64,000 nucleotides of DNA, from NCBI GenBank assembly GCA_001701225.1, contig DAAQ01000010.1, positions 133,847 through 197,846 on the forward strand, in the 5' to 3' direction. The notes under the pieces are model-generated. The model ran no database searches, was not told the DNA's origin, and was given only the letters and a program-made list of their open reading frames with translations. The position numbers and the translations under genes are program-made. Positions 17,620 through 25,464 of this stretch are shown here, in pieces (positions within the stretch are counted from its first letter, which is position 1; each line of letters opens with the position of its first letter). This DNA comes from Bacteroidales bacterium H5 (GTDB taxonomy: Bacteria; Bacteroidota; Bacteroidia; Bacteroidales; Muribaculaceae).

Positions 17620-18792
17620 TTATGCTTGGTTGTTGTTTTCCTGACCTATTGTTGCCATGATGCCCGAGACCATGCCGAGCGCGAGCATACGGCCATGGAA
17701 CGAGTATCCGGCATTATATCCCATCTTCTCGTCGCCGAGCATGAGGGGGGCGTGGTCCACACGCATGGGCACGCCGGGACGACGTGTCTCGAAGGTGCGT
17801 ATCACGTCGATGAGGCGCGGGTCGAGATGGCTCGACTCCTTGAAATCGCCGTTGGGGAGCACGCGGCAGATGCGGGCATGCACGAAATGTGTGCGGTCGG
17901 CATATTTGCGCGCCAGCGCGGGCACGTCGTTGTGGGCTCCGCCGCTGAGCGACCCCGCGCAGAATGTCAGTCCGTTGTGCTGATTGGGCACGGCGTTGAG
18001 GAACCACTCGATATCCTCGTCGCAGGTGACGATGCGCGGCAGTCCGAGTATCTGCAACGGGGGGTCGTCGGGATGCACGCACATGTCAATGCCATACTCG
18101 TCGCACACGGGCATGATGGCCTCGAGGAAATATTTCATGTTCTCGCGCAGCTTGTCGCGGTCGATGCCGTCGTAGAGCGCGAGCAGCTTGCGGAAGGTCT
18201 CGACGGGTGCCAGGTCATCTTCAGAGATATTGCCGTTGACGAATCCCTGGGTCTTGACGATGATGTTCTCGACCAGACGGTGCTCCTGTCCGGGAGTCAT
18301 CCCGGCCTTGATTTCCTCGAGGCGTGCGCGGGTCTCCTCGTCATAGTCGTCGATGGCCCCCGGACGCTTGAGGATGTAGACGTCGAAATATGCGAACTCG
18401 GCGCGGTTGAAATAGAGGTTTGTCGTGCCGTCGGGATTGGGATAGTCGAGGTCCGTGCGGGCCCAGTCGAGCACAGGCATGAAATTATAGCAGATGGTCT
18501 TCACTCCGGCTTTGCCGAGGTTGGCGAGGCTCTCCTTGTAGTTCTCGATGAGCCTGTCGCGGTCTGGCCCGGCATACTTGATTGACTCGCTCACCGGCAG
18601 GCTCTCCACCACCGACCAGCGCAGGCCGTGCTCCTCGATATAGTTTTTCATCTTCATCACCTCGTCATAGCTCCACACCTCGCCGTTGGGGATGTGGTGG
18701 AGTGATGTCACTATGCCTTCGACACCTATCTGTCTGAGCATGTCAAGGGTGATTTTGTCGTTCGGACCGAACCACCTCCAAGTCTTTTCCAT
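17620..18792 (-). CDS. uxuA: mannonate dehydratase
   Basis: 390 residues, beginning MEKTWRWFGPNDKITLDMLRQ, typical for UxuA. Metal-binding and active-site segments include CYNFMPVLDWARTDLDYP, MCVHPDDPP, TFCAGSLSGG, VHARIC and MRVDHAPLM. It dehydrates D-mannonate to 2-keto-3-deoxy-D-gluconate in hexuronate breakdown. Located between the GH115 gene (15 bp gap) and the oxidoreductase (6 bp gap), so it is clearly one operon dedicated to glucuronate release and use. Confidence 0.97.
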   Translation of the reverse strand: MEKTWRWFGPNDKITLDMLRQIGVEGIVTSLHHIPNGEVWSYDEVMKMKNYIEEHGLRWSVVESLPVSESIKYAGPDRDRLIENYKESLANLGKAGVKTICYNFMPVLDWARTDLDYPNPDGTTNLYFNRAEFAYFDVYILKRPGAIDDYDEETRARLEEIKAGMTPGQEHRLVENIIVKTQGFVNGNISEDDLAPVETFRKLLALYDGIDRDKLRENMKYFLEAIMPVCDEYGIDMCVHPDDPPLQILGLPRIVTCDEDIEWFLNAVPNQHNGLTFCAGSLSGGAHNDVPALARKYADRTHFVHARICRVLPNGDFKESSHLDPRLIDVIRTFETRRPGVPMRVDHAPLMLGDEKMGYNAGYSFHGRMLALGMVSGIMATIGQENNNQA

Positions 18793-18807
18793 ATATGCGG
18801 TTTTTTG

Positions 18808-21147
18808 TCAGTTGTTTCTGTATATCGCCATGCGGTCTATGACAACCCCTTCGGTCAGGGGTGTCAGGGTCACCTTATTCTTTCCTCCCTGCGCGGGGCT
18901 GAACGTGATGCGTCTCACGGCCTGTCCTCGCAGTATGTTCTGTTTCCATTCCTCGCTGCGCCCCTGTGTGGCATAGTTCACGGTGCGAGGCTCGGAGCCG
19001 TTGATGCTCACCGTCATTGACAGCGCGTCACCCTCAACGGGGTGTGTGGGGAGCATCATCAGCTCTACCGCCAGCGAGTCGGCAGCGGGGATGTCGAACG
19101 TAAAGGTGACAGGCTCCCCCTTGTGCAGCGCCACACTGCGGGCGCCGTGTCCGAGGCCGGGATGCGGTGTGCACTCACCGGCGGCATCCATGCCGTCGAG
19201 AGTCATCAGAGGTTCTTGGGTATAGGGATAGGGGACGCGGGCCTCCTCGTGTGGCACAGGGCCGAAGACGGCCAGCTTGCGGGGCTCATGCGACATGATG
19301 CCACGCCATTTGCCGTTGTTGGCAATCCCTTCGTTATATGTATATGTAAGGGCTATGATGCTGTCGAGGGCCATGTCCGAGGCCGCCCATGAAGCCTTGC
19401 CGTAACGGGCGAGCTGCCCTGCGAGGGTCTTGACGTTCATCTGCGTGGCACCCTGCACGGGATATTTCACAAGCTGGAAGAAGGCGTCCTTACGGCTGTC
19501 AGGCACGAGTCCCCACATTGCCTCCACGTTGTCTGAGATTGACATGTAGGCCGCGAGCCTGTCCCTGACCTCCCTCTCGGTCCAGGGGATGTCGCGGATT
19601 GTTGACCAGTACTTTCGGTCGGCCTCCTCGGTGCGGGTGCCCCCCATGAACTCGGGCTTGCGTATCTGTGCCAGGCGGTAGTGTTCGTCCATCACCGTGG
19701 CGATGCGCCCTCCCAGCGTGTCGCCGAACTCACGGGCATAGAATCCGGCCTGATGGTTCCTGACCCCTCTGGCCCGGACGCCGTCCATGTCCCATGCCAT
19801 ATCCATGAAGAGCTCGGTCTGATACTCTGCCGGCTTTATGTCGCCGACATTGAGTATCCACATATCGCGTATGCCCTTGTCGTAGGCCATCGACATCTGC
19901 TGCCACAGCAGATAGGGGCTGAAGGTACAGAGCCACAGGTAGTCGTGAGGACGTCCCCAGTATGACACGTGGTAATATATGCCGTTGCCACCCTTGCGGG
20001 CCCTCTCAACTTCGGTAGGGAAATGGCGTATGTATCCGTAGTTGTCGTCGCACCACATCAGGGTCACGTCGTCGGGCATCTCGAGTCCGGCGTTATAGAC
20101 ATCAAGCACCTCCTTGTAAGGGATGAATACCTGAGGCACCTCCTTGACATCCTTGTTGACATGCCGCGCTATGAGTCCGCGCTGGTCGGCGAGCACCCTG
20201 CCGAGGGCTTCCTTCTGCTCTTCGACGCTCTTTGCGCCGAGCATCTTGCTGTCGTGGACTCCGCGCATCCCGAGGGTGTAGACAATCTCCTGTCCGGCAA
20301 CCTCCCTGACCCTCTGCTCCCAGAAATCGTACACGCTGTCGCGGTTGTTGATATAGTCGTATGCGCCCTTGCCTCTCGCGGGCCACTCGCCCGCGGTGCT
20401 CGACGCCATCGGCTCGCAATGCGAGCCACCTATATAGATGCCATATCTCTCGGCTACCTCACGGTTGCCCGGGGTGAGGAAGAAGGGACGTGTGCACTCG
20501 TGCATTGCGGGCCAGTAATAATTGGCTCTCAGGCGGGTCATCAGCTCAAAGATTTTCGCGTTTGTCCTCGGCCCGATGGTGTGCAACCCACATTCGGCCT
20601 CGAATGTGGTGCCGCTCCAGGGCATCAGTCCCCAGTCCTCGTCATTGATGAATATGCCCCTGAGCCTGACCGACGGCGACTGGATGGTGCGGAATCCCGC
20701 CGGAATCTCCAGCGAGTCCTTAGGCTGCGGCGTCACGTCGGCCCACCACTCCCAGGGCGACACCCCGAGCATACGCGACAGCTCCATCATGCCGTACATG
20801 GTGCCGTGACTGTCTGAGCCTGCTATGACGATGCGGCCGTCGGGCAATGACTCAAGCATGAATCCCTCGTGCCGTCCGCGCAGGTCGGCATAGTCGAGGC
20901 CGAGGGTGTCGAGGAGCGGATTGACGCCAAGCGTGCCGACAATGATGTCAGCCTCCCCGGCAGCGGTCTCAGCGGGTGCCCCGAGCACCGAGTGGAGGTC
21001 ACTCTCAAGTATCCCGAAGGCTGTTTTCACATGCACGGCCTCGGCCTCGTCGAGCGACACCCTTATGGGTTCGCCGTGGCGCAGCACGGCGGCGTGGGCT
21101 GCCACCGAAACGAGTATCAGGGTGAGTAATGCGGACAGTCTGTTCAT
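18808..21147 (-). CDS. glycoside hydrolase family 115 (alpha-glucuronidase type)
   Basis: 779 residues with a signal peptide (MNRLSALLTLILVSVAAHA). The GH115 pattern is clear: GRIVIAGSDSHGTMYGMMELS, SPWEWWADVTPQP, RLRGIFINDEDWGLMPW, RLRANYYWPAMHE, TLGMRGVHDSKM, MWCDDNYGYIRHFP and YHVSYWGRPHDYLWL. Known GH115 enzymes remove alpha-1,2-linked (4-O-methyl)glucuronic acid from xylan or other glycans. A C-terminal beta-rich domain (about 650-779) is present. It heads an operon with uxuA and the oxidoreductase and has a promoter plus candidate operator upstream. Confidence 0.92.
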   Translation of the reverse strand: MNRLSALLTLILVSVAAHAAVLRHGEPIRVSLDEAEAVHVKTAFGILESDLHSVLGAPAETAAGEADIIVGTLGVNPLLDTLGLDYADLRGRHEGFMLESLPDGRIVIAGSDSHGTMYGMMELSRMLGVSPWEWWADVTPQPKDSLEIPAGFRTIQSPSVRLRGIFINDEDWGLMPWSGTTFEAECGLHTIGPRTNAKIFELMTRLRANYYWPAMHECTRPFFLTPGNREVAERYGIYIGGSHCEPMASSTAGEWPARGKGAYDYINNRDSVYDFWEQRVREVAGQEIVYTLGMRGVHDSKMLGAKSVEEQKEALGRVLADQRGLIARHVNKDVKEVPQVFIPYKEVLDVYNAGLEMPDDVTLMWCDDNYGYIRHFPTEVERARKGGNGIYYHVSYWGRPHDYLWLCTFSPYLLWQQMSMAYDKGIRDMWILNVGDIKPAEYQTELFMDMAWDMDGVRARGVRNHQAGFYAREFGDTLGGRIATVMDEHYRLAQIRKPEFMGGTRTEEADRKYWSTIRDIPWTEREVRDRLAAYMSISDNVEAMWGLVPDSRKDAFFQLVKYPVQGATQMNVKTLAGQLARYGKASWAASDMALDSIIALTYTYNEGIANNGKWRGIMSHEPRKLAVFGPVPHEEARVPYPYTQEPLMTLDGMDAAGECTPHPGLGHGARSVALHKGEPVTFTFDIPAADSLAVELMMLPTHPVEGDALSMTVSINGSEPRTVNYATQGRSEEWKQNILRGQAVRRITFSPAQGGKNKVTLTPLTEGVVIDRMAIYRNN

Positions 21148-21176
21148 GATTTCAGATGGTAAGGGTTACACGATGG

Positions 21177-21184
21177 CAAAGTTA
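21177..21184 (-). promoter_or_regulatory. -7 promoter element of the GH115-uxuA operon
   Basis: TAACTTTG on the minus strand matches TAnnTTTG and lies 29 bp before the GH115 start. The -33 position falls inside the direct repeats at 21196-21235, so a bound activator could replace or assist the -33 contact. Confidence 0.65.
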
Positions 21185-21195
21185 GCAATTATTCT

Positions 21196-21235
21196 TGTTT
21201 CAAGTGCGGGTTTTATGTTTCAAATACGGGTTATA
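21196..21235. promoter_or_regulatory. tandem 20-bp direct repeats, candidate operator of the hybrid two-component regulator
   Basis: Two abutting copies, 21196-21215 and 21216-21235, share TGTTTCAA-T-CGGGTT-TA and agree at 17 of 20 positions. The 20-bp period equals two helical turns, as expected for AraC-type regulators that bind direct repeats on one DNA face. They lie in the divergent gap between the GH115 operon and the hybrid sensor gene, 11 bp upstream of the GH115 -7 box. Confidence 0.65.
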
Positions 21236-21313
21236 AGTCTGTCATTTTATTCATTCGACAATGTTTTTTAATCAAATCCGTCCGGCGGGGTGCGTTGATT
21301 GAACTATTCTTCG

Positions 21314-21321
21314 TATATTTG
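21314..21321 (+). promoter_or_regulatory. -7 promoter element of the hybrid sensor gene
   Basis: TATATTTG matches TAnnTTTG, 46 bp before the ATG at 21368. A TTG at 21295-21297 gives a short 16-bp spacing, so the -33 element is weak. Confidence 0.5.
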
Positions 21322-21367
21322 CAACGCAAGTCCGCAAGGGCCACCTTAAACCAACCAGAAGACAGAG

Positions 21368-22009
21368 ATGCGACGCTACCTGCTTTACGTCATCCTTTTC
21401 ATGCTGCCATTGCTCTCAGCCGCTGTCACCGTGAGCCCCAACATCAGGCATATCGGTGTCAAGGAGGGTCTGAGCAACGGTTTTGTCAATGACATGACCC
21501 TCGATTGCCGCGGGTTCCTGTGGGTGGCGACGAACTCGGGCCTCAACCGCATCTCGGGGAGCAACATCGAGCGTTTCACGCGTGGCAACTCGGAGATACC
21601 CAGCGATGAGATTGTCTGCCTTTTCTATGACGCGCGCACCTCGCGCCTGTGGATGGGGACACGCCTGCGTGGAATCGGGATTTATGACTGCAACACCGGG
21701 AAATTCACCACCCTGACCTCGGAGGACGGGCTGCTGAGCCACGACATAGCCGACATAAGCCGTGCCGCCGACGGAGGACTGTGGATATTGCACCGCATCA
21801 AGGGAATACAGCATTACGACCCCAAGACCGACACATTCACCAACTATCCAGACACGGAGTTTCCCGAACTGGCCCACCACACGCGCGTGCTTGTCGATGA
21901 CGGGGCCGGAAAGCTCTATGTGGGGCAGTTTGGCAACGGACTGACGGTGGTCGATGTGAACCGCCGCAAGGCCGAAAATTTCAAGACCGCAGGTGGAGCC
22001 CCCCCCTAA
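21368..22009 (+). CDS. hybrid two-component system sensor, N-terminal fragment (frameshifted at a C8 tract)
   Basis: 213 residues before a stop at 22007-22009. It has a signal peptide (MRRYLLYVILFMLPLLSAAVT) and the first two-component-regulator propeller repeats (KEGLSNGFVNDMTLDCRG, FLWVATNSGLNRIS, RLWMGTRLRGIGIYD, GGLWILHRIKGIQHYD, KLYVGQFGNGLTVVD). The frame ends in GGAPP-stop at a run of eight C. Removing one C (seven C) joins it exactly into the following frame as GGAPPNNLISNYIR, which fits the next propeller repeat, so these are two parts of one gene of about 1357 codons. As written, only a secreted stub of the sensor domain would be made. Confidence 0.85.
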   Translation: MRRYLLYVILFMLPLLSAAVTVSPNIRHIGVKEGLSNGFVNDMTLDCRGFLWVATNSGLNRISGSNIERFTRGNSEIPSDEIVCLFYDARTSRLWMGTRLRGIGIYDCNTGKFTTLTSEDGLLSHDIADISRAADGGLWILHRIKGIQHYDPKTDTFTNYPDTEFPELAHHTRVLVDDGAGKLYVGQFGNGLTVVDVNRRKAENFKTAGGAPP

Positions 22010-25000
22010 TAATCTAATATCCAACTATATACGCATAGTCAAGATTGACTCGCGCCAGAATGTCTGGATTGGCACCAACAAAGGGGTTGTGATGTTCAAC
22101 CCTACCACTCGCCAGTTCAGGCCCGTGCCGGTACGTCCCGGAACGATGAATGTCGACAATATCTATGACATATCCGAGACACTTGACGGACATATAGTCC
22201 TTGCATCCGATCTCGGCGAGGTCACCCTGCTTGACCTGCGCACAGACTCGGCCACGGCCCAGGCCTATTATGGCGTGCAGTCCGTGAGTCCGTCGCAGAG
22301 CGGACTATCCTCACCCAACGTCCGCAAGATATGCGAGGACGGATACGGAAATATCTGGGTCGGCCACTACAGCACGGGAGTCGATTTCATACCTTCGACC
22401 GTCACTGAGTTCAAGACCGACAACCTCAGCTCTGTATTCGGCGCACCCCAGCGCATATATGGCATAGATTCGGATTACGAGGGCAACCTGTGGATAGGTG
22501 GCGAGAACTCGCTCGCGCTCTACCGCAACGGCACCGTGGTGCGACGCTGGGATCTCGGGCCATATCTCAACCGTCACCGCTCTGTGGTGTCTGTGGTCTA
22601 TCCCGACCGCAAGGGCAACATCTGGCTCGGGGTCAACGACGTCGGTGTCATCAAGTTTGATGTCGCGGCAGACCGCTTCGAGCATATCGACCTGGGCCAG
22701 ACGTTCAACGTCGGCGCCTTCCTTGAAGACCGTGACGGACGTATATGGATAGGCACCGAGGTCGGCCCCGCCAACTCGCTATACTCGTACCGCGACGGTG
22801 TGGTGACACCCGAGAAGGTCTATAACGACGATATGCCCCGTCCCACAATCTCGGCCCTGATGAAGGATTCGAAAGACCGCCTGTGGGTCGGCACGATGGG
22901 CAAGGGGCTCTTCGTGTTCGAGACCGACGGGGTGCGCCGGGTGCGCATAGACGGACGTGACGGCCTCCCCTCGAACAATATAAACCAGCTCTATCAGGAC
23001 AGCGACGGCAACGTGTGGGTGGCTACCGACGAGGCACTTGTGAAGATGGCCGACGAGGACAACCCCGGCAAGATGGAGATATTCAACCACGACGACGGTC
23101 TTGCCGAAGACAATATCCGCTCGGTGTGCGAGGACCTGAAGGGCAACATTTGGGTATCGACATATTCGGGTGTCTCATGTCTGCGCAAAGGACGCGACAG
23201 GTTTGAGAATTACGACTATCGCGACGGTCTCCCCGAGAGCGGCTTCTCGGCCGCGTCGGTGGCGCTTATACCCGACGGTACCCTCTACTGGGGCTCGATA
23301 GGTGGCCTGAGCTCGCACAGTCCGCATATATCCAAGGTCAAGAATCCGTCGCCTGCCGTCAGGCTGGTGAGTGTCGAGAACGTGACCGCCAAGGGTAACC
23401 GCCGCATATTCGGCGGACGTGACGGTGACATACGGGTGCCGTATGACGAGAACTCGCTGCGCATACATTTTTCTGTCGACAACTATGCCGAGGCACCGCA
23501 GACCGAATATTCGTATCTGCTCGAGGGTGTCGACCGCGAGTGGCAGTATATCGGCAACGACAATTCGGTATATTTCAAGAATCTCGCACCGGGCAAATAC
23601 CGTCTTAAGCTAAGGGCACGCCTCAAGAACGGCGAGTGGAACGATGCAAACACACACTCTCTCAATATTACCGTCAGTACTCCGTTATGGCAGACGTGGT
23701 GGGCTATCACATTATATATAATAGCTGTGACCCTGATTGTGTGGTATGTGCTCCGCTCGTACAAGAAGCGCCTCAAGCTGCACAGCAAGTATGAGATTCA
23801 GCGCCGCTATCTCGACATGGAGCGCAAGCGCCGCCAGGAGGAACAGGACCTGAACGCCGAGCGCATGCGGTTCTACACCAACGTGGCCCACGAGCTGCGC
23901 ACTCCCCTTACGCTCATACTCGGCCCACTCGAGGACCTTGCGCAGGACAAGCTGTTGCCCGCAGCCTTTGTGCCGCAGATCAAGAGCATACACGGCAATT
24001 CGGTGCGGCTGCTCAACCTGATAAACCAGATTATGGAGTTCCGCAAGATGGAGACGCAAAACCGTCAGCTATCCGTGGTGCGCGGCAGCCTCTCGGATCT
24101 CATAACGGAGATAGGACTGCGATATAAGGAGCTCTACAAGAATGAGAATGTCGAGTTCCGCCTGTCGGTCGAGCCCCTGAGCCCGCGCATGTATTTCGAC
24201 CGCGAGATAATCACCACCATAGTCAATAATTTCATCTCCAATGCCATAAAATATACGGGGCAGGGGCATATCACACTCTCGCTCGACGCCTGTATGCACG
24301 AAGACGAACAGTATGCCCGCATATCCGTCGAGGATACGGGCTACGGCATAGAGGCCGACGTGCTTCCCCGCATATACGACCGCTATTTCCAGGCCAAAGG
24401 CAAGCATCAGGCCTCGGGGACAGGCATCGGGCTTGCCCTGGTCAAGTCGCTTGCCGAGCTGCACAAGGGTCTGCTCCGTGTCGAGAGCAAGCTTGGCGTC
24501 GGCTCGACATTCAGCTTCCTGATACGCATGGACGAGATATATCCCGACGCCATCCATCAGGAGAGCCCCGAGCCCGAGAAGAAGGATGAGGCCGGAGGTC
24601 TGGAGACATCCCCGGTCGAGAACCGTCCCGTGGTGCTGGTGGTCGAGGACAATGCCGACATACGCGACTATGTGGGCAAATCGCTTCTGGGCGACTATAC
24701 CGTCATCAGTGCCTCTAACGGCAACGAGGGTCTTGACATGGCCCTGCGCAATACGCCCGACATCATTGTCAGCGACATCATGATGCCTGGCATGAGTGGC
24801 ATAGAGCTGTGCCGCACCCTCAAGGCCGACATACGCACCTCGCACATTCCCGTCATACTCCTCACGGCCAAGGACACCACCGCCGACAAGGAAGAGGGAT
24901 ATGAGAGCGGCGCAGACTCATATCTGACCAAGCCGTTCAGCGCCAAGCTGCTCAAGACCCGAATAGCCAACCTGCTCGAGGGACGCAGGCGCCTGTCGCG

Positions 25001-25439
25001 CACGGTGGCCGAGCATGCCTCATCGGGTGTGGAGGTCACTCCCCATCCCGAACCTGAGGTCTCCCCCTCGCCCGATGTGCCGGAAGAGGCTCCGGTGATG
25101 CCGAGACTCAGCAAACTCGACCGTGAGTTCCTCGACAAGCTCGACACGCTCATCAACGACAACATGACTACCGCCAAGATTGACATGGCATTCCTGACGG
25201 ACAATATGTTCATGAGCCATTCGACATTCTACCGCAAGGTCAAGGGGCTCACCGGCCTGACGCCTGTCGAGTATGTGCGCAAGGTCAAGCTCGGCAAGAG
25301 TATCGAGCTGCTCAAGAGCCGCGACTACAGCATAGCCGAAATATCATATATGACGGGCTTCAACAGTCCGGCCCACTATCGCGAGGCGTTCAAGGACGAA
25401 TACGGCATGTCGCCCTCGCAGTTCCTCAAAAATAACTGA
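21993..25439 (+). CDS. hybrid two-component system sensor/regulator, C-terminal part (frameshifted)
   Basis: About 1148 codons in the frame that continues the upstream fragment; the GTG at 21993 is not a natural start. Order: remaining propeller repeats (to about residue 430), Y_Y_Y beta-sandwich (about 460-560), one membrane segment (TLYIIAVTLIVWYVL, near 580), histidine kinase (H-box NVAHELRTPLTLI, N-box NNFISNAIKYT, G-box TGIGLALVKSL), receiver (VVEDNADIRDY; phospho-Asp in IVSDIMMPG; Lys in LTKPFS) and a C-terminal AraC-type helix-turn-helix (MSHSTFYRKVKGLTGLTPVE... AEISYMTGFNSPAHYREAFK). HTCS proteins sense periplasmic oligosaccharides and switch on utilisation loci. It stands between the GH115-uxu operon and the SusC/D locus and may control either or both. 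Confidence 0.9.
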   Translation: MEPPPNNLISNYIRIVKIDSRQNVWIGTNKGVVMFNPTTRQFRPVPVRPGTMNVDNIYDISETLDGHIVLASDLGEVTLLDLRTDSATAQAYYGVQSVSPSQSGLSSPNVRKICEDGYGNIWVGHYSTGVDFIPSTVTEFKTDNLSSVFGAPQRIYGIDSDYEGNLWIGGENSLALYRNGTVVRRWDLGPYLNRHRSVVSVVYPDRKGNIWLGVNDVGVIKFDVAADRFEHIDLGQTFNVGAFLEDRDGRIWIGTEVGPANSLYSYRDGVVTPEKVYNDDMPRPTISALMKDSKDRLWVGTMGKGLFVFETDGVRRVRIDGRDGLPSNNINQLYQDSDGNVWVATDEALVKMADEDNPGKMEIFNHDDGLAEDNIRSVCEDLKGNIWVSTYSGVSCLRKGRDRFENYDYRDGLPESGFSAASVALIPDGTLYWGSIGGLSSHSPHISKVKNPSPAVRLVSVENVTAKGNRRIFGGRDGDIRVPYDENSLRIHFSVDNYAEAPQTEYSYLLEGVDREWQYIGNDNSVYFKNLAPGKYRLKLRARLKNGEWNDANTHSLNITVSTPLWQTWWAITLYIIAVTLIVWYVLRSYKKRLKLHSKYEIQRRYLDMERKRRQEEQDLNAERMRFYTNVAHELRTPLTLILGPLEDLAQDKLLPAAFVPQIKSIHGNSVRLLNLINQIMEFRKMETQNRQLSVVRGSLSDLITEIGLRYKELYKNENVEFRLSVEPLSPRMYFDREIITTIVNNFISNAIKYTGQGHITLSLDACMHEDEQYARISVEDTGYGIEADVLPRIYDRYFQAKGKHQASGTGIGLALVKSLAELHKGLLRVESKLGVGSTFSFLIRMDEIYPDAIHQESPEPEKKDEAGGLETSPVENRPVVLVVEDNADIRDYVGKSLLGDYTVISASNGNEGLDMALRNTPDIIVSDIMMPGMSGIELCRTLKADIRTSHIPVILLTAKDTTADKEEGYESGADSYLTKPFSAKLLKTRIANLLEGRRRLSRTVAEHASSGVEVTPHPEPEVSPSPDVPEEAPVMPRLSKLDREFLDKLDTLINDNMTTAKIDMAFLTDNMFMSHSTFYRKVKGLTGLTPVEYVRKVKLGKSIELLKSRDYSIAEISYMTGFNSPAHYREAFKDEYGMSPSQFLKNN
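21999..22006 (+). repeat. poly-C tract (C8) at the frameshift in the hybrid sensor
   Basis: Eight consecutive C between GTGGAG and TAATAATC. With eight C the sensor frame stops at once; with seven (or ten) it reads through into the downstream frame. It may be a slipped-strand phase switch or a sequencing error. Confidence 0.8.
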
Positions 25440-25464
25440 AAAATCCAGACAGTCAACTTATACC

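Noticed and set aside
21993..22009. GTG at 21993 as a genuine start of an independent regulator
   Set aside because: It begins in the middle of the propeller series and lacks a signal peptide; the frame is better explained as the rest of the sensor split at the C8 tract.
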